64,000 nucleotides of DNA from Cololabis saira (lineage: Eukaryota > Chordata > Actinopteri > Beloniformes > Belonidae), in NCBI RefSeq assembly GCF_033807715.1, contig NC_084592.1:1346501-1410500 (forward strand), written 5' to 3'. The stretch's first letter is position 1, and every line of letters starts with the position of its first letter. The notes beneath the pieces were generated by a model. The model had not been told where the DNA came from. It made no database searches and saw nothing but the letters and a program-made list of their open reading frames with translations. The translations under genes and the position numbers were made by a program. This document shows, in pieces, positions 58,508-64,000 of the stretch.

Positions 58508-59640
58508 CCGGTCTTATGGCTAGAATCCGATGTTTTACCTAAATGTATGTGGTTATTCACATTGTCATCTTAATGTGACCGTCATCACTCCAGTGTGAGC
58601 GGTACTCGGTCCTGGAGTGACACACGTGAGGAAAACGCAGCGGCCTTTACAGGAGGAAATATAGACACTTCGCATGTTTGTCTAGCAGTTTGGAAATATT
58701 TGCACGGACGGAACCAACAGAATTATGCCCAACTTATGGAGGAAAGGAGGAGAAGGAGATGAAAATGAGAGAAAGATGAGAGCAAAAATGTTAACAATGG
58801 CCTTTTGAGCGGCATCTGCTGCTACATCCGTACAGAGGTGTGTGACATCAAAGCTGAATGAAATCTGTGAGCTTTGGGGGAGTCAGTAAAAGGAAACACT
58901 ACAGACACACACACCTTAACTGTCATGCATCATAGCACAAACCTGCTCCAAAACGCTCAAGAACTAACTCAACTGTTAGGCAACAGATCACACTGAAACG
59001 TTAGGAAACACCCTAAAATCCCATGACTCATCTCAAAAGGTCACATGATTTTTACAGTTTACTGGCCTCTAACTACAGTTATTTCATTTATTGTAAAAAC
59101 AGAACTTGGTTCCTCTTGACTGACTGCTGGAGAAAGGAAAAGTGATCATGTTTAAGCATCTCAACGTTGGTGTTGTGCATCAATGCTCTACCTGAAGTCT
59201 CTAAATATTGCACAAAACTAAGTCATGAAAAATACAAAAACTTCCCTGATCAAAACCACTTTCACTAACACCTTTGCAGAAGCTGTGAGCCACAACATCA
59301 GTGATTCACTTGCTTCTCTGTACATTCGTTGTGCGGTGGCCCGTGTCAAAGCTGGGAGAATCTATTTCAACAAGTCTAAGTAAGAACATTGAGAACTTTG
59401 AGAGCACTTCCTGTTAGCGGCACATGTGCAGCGAGGAGGTGGGGTGTGCACGGGCGTGTGCATGGGCACTAACAGGTGGCATCCTGAAACTGGCATCTCT
59501 TTGACGGTCTGGCCCAGAGATGAGAGAACTAACTGCACTGTGTGTCTGAAAGCCGGATTTCAGACTGTGGCTTCGTGTGTTTCCCCACAATGCACTGCAC
59601 AATGTCTATATTCCATCTATTTATAAATATAAAATCTTAA
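58508..59640. other. dars1 intron, no recognised feature
   Basis: Unique-looking intron sequence; no exon. Three copies of ACTCAGTCTTTCCG lie just left of it in the THAP element. Confidence 0.4.
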
Positions 59641-59989
59641 AACCTTGAGTCATTGTCCAAATACAGTGGATGCAACACTTTATAAAATTGAAGGTTTTTA
59701 AAATATGAAGACAGAAACACCACCACAAATGTCAGATTTTGTAAAATTCATGCAACCTTAATTTTCTCTGGATTTTTTCCAGGAAAAAATATGAGTAGGG
59801 ACATTTTAAGTATACAAACTTACAACGCCGTAGCTGCACAAGTCTGCACACCCTTTCAGTCCGTTCTAGCTCGTTATTTTGTCTAATTCTACATTAGGCC
59901 TGTTGGTAAATGGCACCTGCAAGCCATTAAAGTCATTCTGATTAAAACCAAGTCAGCTGTTGCTGTCGTATCGGCTTCAATGTTTGGGA

Positions 59990-60250
59990 TTTCATTCTGC
60001 CGAGAGCCGTGGTTTACAAAGAGCTGCCAAAGAAACTGCAAGAGCGATATAAAAGAATATCCAAAGGCCCTGAACTTACCAGGGAACACAATCAAAATCT
60101 CATCAATAAGTGGAGAAAATGTGGCACCATACACGCTTGGAGCAGAGATCAAGACAAGCTCCGGAGTGGAGGAGAGGATGCCGAAGAAAACCCCCCAACC
60201 TATTAGCCAGGCTACCTAAAGATGACAGCAACACTCGGGCCACGTTTGCA
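59990..60250 (+). pseudogene. Tc1/mariner-like transposase remnant
   Basis: The plus strand reads KELPKKLQERYKRISKGPEL then NLINKWRKCGTIHAW, resembling the helix-turn-helix of Tc1-like transposases (family: YKRISKAL..P..TV..II.KW...GT). It is broken by frame changes and has no catalytic domain. Confidence 0.5.
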
Positions 60251-60520
60251 CAGAGCCGGGTACATACTTATTCACAAAGACTTGACGTAATAAACGCAAA
60301 ATGTGCTTTCGCATAGTCAAGAGGGGTCTCCAGATTTACGCAGTCAAGGTTTTTTAATCTTAATTAAAGATATCCCCAATAAATATTACATTTTTGTCTG
60401 GATTTCTGTTTGTTGGAATATTGCATTAAATATGTAGTAAGTCTGACATTTATGTTGTTATTTTAGTCTTTTTATCCTAAATATCTGCAGTTTCATAAGA
60501 GTCATACACTCTTTCTAGCC

Positions 60521-60916
60521 CAGGGGTCGGCAACCCGCGGCTCTTTAGCGCCGCCCTAGTGGCTCCTGGATCTTTTTCAACAATGTTTGACCTTTTTTTT
60601 CTCTTTATTTCCTTTCCTTTTTAATCTCGACATATCGACTTTTTTCCTCAAAATTTGGATTTTTTTTTCTCAACATTTCGACTTTTTTCTCGACATTTCG
60701 ACTTTTTTCTCGAAATTTCGACTATTTCGACATAATGAAAATGAAATGAAAAAAAAAATCTTCCCCCAGTTCTAACTAATATAGAAACATGCAGCATGTG
60801 TTGCCTTCATTCTAAGGCTGATACAAGACTTTGAATTTTTTGCGGTTCCAGACATATTAGTTTTTTGTGTTTTTGGTCCAATAAGGCTCTAAAACATGTC
60901 GAGTCTCCGACCCCTG
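60521..60916. mobile_element. Non-autonomous hAT-type element, copy 2
   Basis: CAGGGGTCGGCAACCC (60521) to CCGACCCCTG (60916), in the opposite orientation to copy 1 at 299-814 (shared TTCTAAGGCTGATACAAGAC). Flanking octamers ttctagcc and gtctggct agree at 5 of 8. The interior has TTTCGACTTTTTTCTCGACA repeats. Confidence 0.75.
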
Positions 60917-60965
60917 GTCTGGCTACTGTACTTCAGGACCTGACACGACTCTGGGATCCACTTAC

Positions 60966-61025
60966 CCTGAGATCAATAACTCTGTTGTCCAGCTTGGTGT
61001 CCTGGTTCACGGTGGCTCGGCCTTC
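60966..61025 (-). CDS. dars1: dars1 exon a (linker before catalytic domain)
   Basis: Twenty codons, [20 protein letters not shown], with a CCCTCAG acceptor and a GTAAGT donor. The family has nearly the same segment at the hinge between the anticodon-binding and catalytic domains. Phase 0 at both ends. The preceding exon is not found in 61026-64000, so that intron continues past the window. Confidence 0.95.
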
Positions 61026-62065
61026 CTGAGGGAAAACAAACGCATGATCACAAACAAACCCAACACTCAACAGTACTGAGATGAGAACCGGATGTTCTGG
61101 ATGAGCGTCTGTGGCTCAGTGATGTGGGAGGGCCGACACCGTTTCTCTAAACTCATTAAGCAGCAAATGCACAAAAATGTGTTTTCTGCTATTTTTTTTA
61201 CATGTAAACAAGGTACTGAGAGCTTTATTATCAACTTGTAAAAACCCACAGGAGTCACTTCTGCACAACGGCTTGAACGGGGAGAAAAAAGGAAAAAGAA
61301 TGAAAGGAAAGAGTAAATGTTTCAGCGCTGAACGGATCGCTGCTTCCAGGGTCAGGGATGTCAGGCTTCCTCACAGGATCCGCTGGGGTTTCACAAAATA
61401 GCCTGCAGAGCCACATCCTGCTCTGAACAGCCCTGTGAAGATGGAGAGAATGCTAGGGGGGCAGTAACAGACACTCCCGGTCAGTCCCGGGACTCCAGGG
61501 GCCGCAGGTGCGGCTGCAGGTGGAACTCTGCTCTGATAAACGTCTACAGAAACACCTGGGGCTCCGCTGCAGAGCTCAGTTACAGAGAAGCATGTTCACT
61601 AATGCTGCAACATCTACTACATACTCATCTGTTCAGTCCAAGTTATATTATTTTTACGATGGATCTCTTGTTGATAAAGTTGACACATTCAAATATCTTG
61701 GACTTTGGATTGACCCCGAACTTTAACCATTGATTATACTGTTAAAAAAGCTTCGCTTTACCGTTCAATCAACTGTTTCACACTTCCTGTCAGAAAAAGG
61801 TACATTTCTCTACTCATACTACCAACTGTTGAATATGCAGATATTGTTTATCAAAATACTCAGTGGTGTAAAGTAACGAAGTACAAGTACTTCGTTATTG
61901 TACTTAAGATTTTTGAGAATTTGTACTTTTATTGATACTTTCATTTTTCTGTACTTTTACTTTTACTTCGTTACATTTTCAAGGAAAAAAATCTTACTTT
62001 TAATCCGCTATATTTAAAATTGGACACGTCGTTACTCGCTACAAATTAAAGAACAGCAGAGTGGG

Positions 62066-62188
62066 GGCTGATTTATGGTTCCGCGTTACACCGGCGCAGA
62101 GCTACGGCGTAGGGTACGCGGCGACGCACACCTTACGCCGTAGCCTACGCCGTAAGGTGTGCGTCGATTTAACGCGGAACCATAAGGC
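62066..62188. mobile_element. Palindromic MITE, nested copy
   Basis: GGCTGATTTATGGTTCCGCG and ATTTAACGCGGAACCATAA arms with CTACGGCGTAGG core; an extra CCTTACGCCGTAGCCTACGC/CGTAAGG palindrome in the middle. Confidence 0.7.
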
Positions 62189-62313
62189 GGACGAGAAGGA
62201 AGGGGGGCGCGTGAATATACCGAGAAGGAGCCGCAGCTCCCGGGAGAGTTGCGCCGCAGAGGCGGGCTGGACGGCCGGAGGAACCGCCGTCGCGTCGAGT
62301 ACCGAGGAGGACT

Positions 62314-62400
62314 GAAGCCTGAATTATGGTTCCGCGTTAAATCGACGCAGAGCTTCGCCGTAGGGTACGTTGGTGTAACGCGGAACCATAAATCAGCCTT
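62314..62400. mobile_element. Palindromic MITE, second nested copy
   Basis: AAGCCTGAATTATGGTTCCG and GTAACGCGGAACCATAAATC arms around CGCAGAGCTTCGCCGTAGGG. Confidence 0.7.
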
Positions 62401-63660
62401 GAGCGGCAGCCGACGCGTGTCCATGCGCACCATTCTTTGATTCCACCCCTTCTAAGGTGGTTTTGGCATTTAAAAGTTCAAAAGTCTCATCCTTTATCAG
62501 CTGGGGTTCTTAATGTTGTCACTGCATATACAGGCTGGGGGTGGACCTGTCAGCGGGCTGGGGGTGGACCTGTCAGCGGGGCCACTGGGGTACAGCAGCA
62601 GTGATGAGCAAAGGGAGAAATTAAAATGGGGTAATGGAAACAAACGCTAAAGGGGTCAGAATAATATCACCATTATTTAGAGTTGTAAGCAAATTCTTGG
62701 ATTCTTCATTTCTTTGCAATCCTTTTGAAAATAATTTTGTACTTTGAATTTTGTACTTTGTACTTTTTACTTTGTACTTTTTACTTTTGTACTTAAGTAC
62801 ATTTTACACCATGTACTTTTGGTACTTTATTATATTTAAGTTGAGGTACTTTTATACTTTTACTTAAGTAATTTTCTTAATGGGTACTTTTTACTTTTAC
62901 TTAAGTAATTTTCAAGCAGAAAATTTGTACTTTTACTTAAGTACAATATTTTTGTACTTTTTCTCCACCTCTGTATACTCCAGATCCCCATCTTAAACCT
63001 CTGACTGTATTATTTAATTCATTCTGTAGATTTGTGTTACGTTGTCCTTTCAGAACATCATTGTTTTATGTTTGATTCATTCAACTGGTTTCAACCCAAA
63101 TCTAGAGTCAGTTTCACCGGCTTCACTTCCTTTTTAAATGTGTTTATTTTCACTGTCCTCCATATCTAAAAGAACTCATGATTCTATATAACTCTCCATA
63201 CTCACTCAGACATAGGAATTTTCCTTTTTTCTTCCTAGAATTTTAAGAGGTTGGTAAAAGATCATTTTATTTTAAAGCTCCATCAGATTGGAATAATCTT
63301 CCTCTCTTTTTGCGTTCTATTACCTCTTTTAATTGTTTTAAGTTGGCATACTCTCATCTTAAACAAATTGCATGTGTTTTTAATTTATTTATGTATTTTT
63401 TGTCCTTTTTTCTATCTATTTATTCATTTTCAAATGTTTTCTCTCTGTTATGTTACATGTATCTCATTGTTTCGGTTATTCCATTAGTCTACTTTTACTA
63501 GACTCATGTGTGTAGGGTTGTGTGTGGGAGGGTGAGCAAGATGTCTGTGTGTGTTTTATGTGTTGTATGTCTAAACTGTAATGTGATATATTGTAATCTT
63601 GTATGTTTTCTTGGGACCCCTTGAAAATGAGATGTTACATCTCAAGGGGCTAAACTTTAA

Positions 63661-64000
63661 TACATTCTACAAATGATATACATACGTACATATCATTTCA
63701 TTCTAAATATGGCTAAACCAAAGTCAGATGGGACAGACTGGCCAGCTGCAACCCTTAACAAGATATATTTCAGGTAGGTTTGGATTCATTAACTGCATCC
63801 ATTGTCCATTATGAATCAACAGTAACAAGACAAAAAAGGCTGCATTTATAGTGGCAATGCTGACATTACAGCTTAGATGAAACTGTCTCTGCAAGACAAA
63901 GTTGCACTGATTATGAGCACCTTAAGTTCATTTACTTTAAGGCACTGATCTGCACTGATAAACTTAAACAATCCCACATTTCACCAAGCCATTCTGTGTG
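63661..64000. other. dars1 intron, nothing recognised
   Basis: No exon of the upstream dars1 coding region and no clear repeat is visible here. Confidence 0.4.

Larger units (their letters stand above)
61861..62973. mobile_element. Non-autonomous element inserted in the LINE remnant
   Basis: It begins CAGTGGTGTAAAGTAACGAA and ends TTTTTCTCCACCTCTG, with many GTACTTTTACTTAAGTA motifs, a common fish hAT-like pattern. The LINE reading is restored across it; the flanks share ATACT. It contains two palindromic MITEs. Confidence 0.7.
61575..63660 (+). pseudogene. LINE reverse transcriptase C-terminal remnant, split
   Basis: The left part reads VDTFKYLGLWIDPEL, then after frame changes NMQILFIKIL-type sequence equivalent to ADIVYQNT. 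The right part, from 62974, resumes with codons for PDPHLKPLTVLFNS and later FNWFQPKSRVSFTGFTS, the usual end of such proteins, with a tail to about 63660 containing CCCCTTGA...CATCTCAAGGGG. The element at 61861-62973 interrupts it. Probably CR1/L2-group, uncertain. Confidence 0.6.

Noticed and set aside
58560..58640. Hairpin around TCACTCCAGTGTGAGCGG / CCTGGAGTGA
   Set aside because: Short and imperfect, in an intron, with no RNA family resemblance.

Overview
This 64 kb window is vertebrate nuclear DNA, almost certainly from a teleost fish. The evidence is spliced genes with GT-AG introns and a repeat fauna typical of fish: BEL/Pao, hAT, Tc1/mariner and Harbinger-like elements, a Rex3/RTE-type LINE and L2/Maui-type 3' tails. 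I cannot name the species. About 1.6 kb is recognisable host coding sequence; the rest is introns, nested transposons and an exceptional density of tandem arrays.

Two host genes are supported, both on the minus strand. The first is pnkd (metallo-beta-lactamase-fold protein): exon 1 at 16861-17006, exon 2 at 7596-7711 and exon 3 at 1033-1145, with later exons off the left edge. A promoter-like block (CRE, E-box, CCAAT, ETS-like) lies just upstream of exon 1. The second is dars1 (cytosolic aspartyl-tRNA synthetase): ten consecutive 3' exons between 61025 and 42234, giving 333 codons plus a stop in perfect phase. Its 5' exons lie off the right edge. The 25 kb between the genes (17.1-42.0 kb) holds no well-supported host gene.

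Layout. 0.3-7.6 kb: pnkd intron 2, with two hAT elements, a non-autonomous LTR element carrying a long proline-rich ORF, and a 780-bp trinucleotide array ending four bases from the exon 2 splice donor. 7.8-16.8 kb: pnkd intron 1, where a hAT element is split by a young BEL/Pao element (LTRs differ at one of 472 positions), followed by LINE, L2 and MITE pieces. 17.4-42 kb: an ATACT satellite split by several insertions, hAT elements, two and a half copies of an unclassified element built from internal tandem repeats, several minisatellites, and a 5.7-kb L2/Maui remnant carrying a TTAA-flanked transposon and a roughly 2-kb array. 42.2-61 kb: dars1, whose introns hold hAT, mariner, Rex3 and THAP-containing elements. 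61-64 kb: a LINE remnant split by a nested element.

The most striking theme is tandem arrays at exon edges. One dars1 intron begins with 19 tandem copies of the exon's own 3' end plus its splice donor. Another begins with a 1.1-kb array resembling its own exon-intron junction. The dars1 stop-codon region is duplicated in tandem. In addition, two THAP elements lie in opposite orientation on either side of three dars1 exons, giving long reverse-complementary intronic arms. Most transposons here also carry a private internal minisatellite, which suggests a genome unusually prone to tandem expansion.
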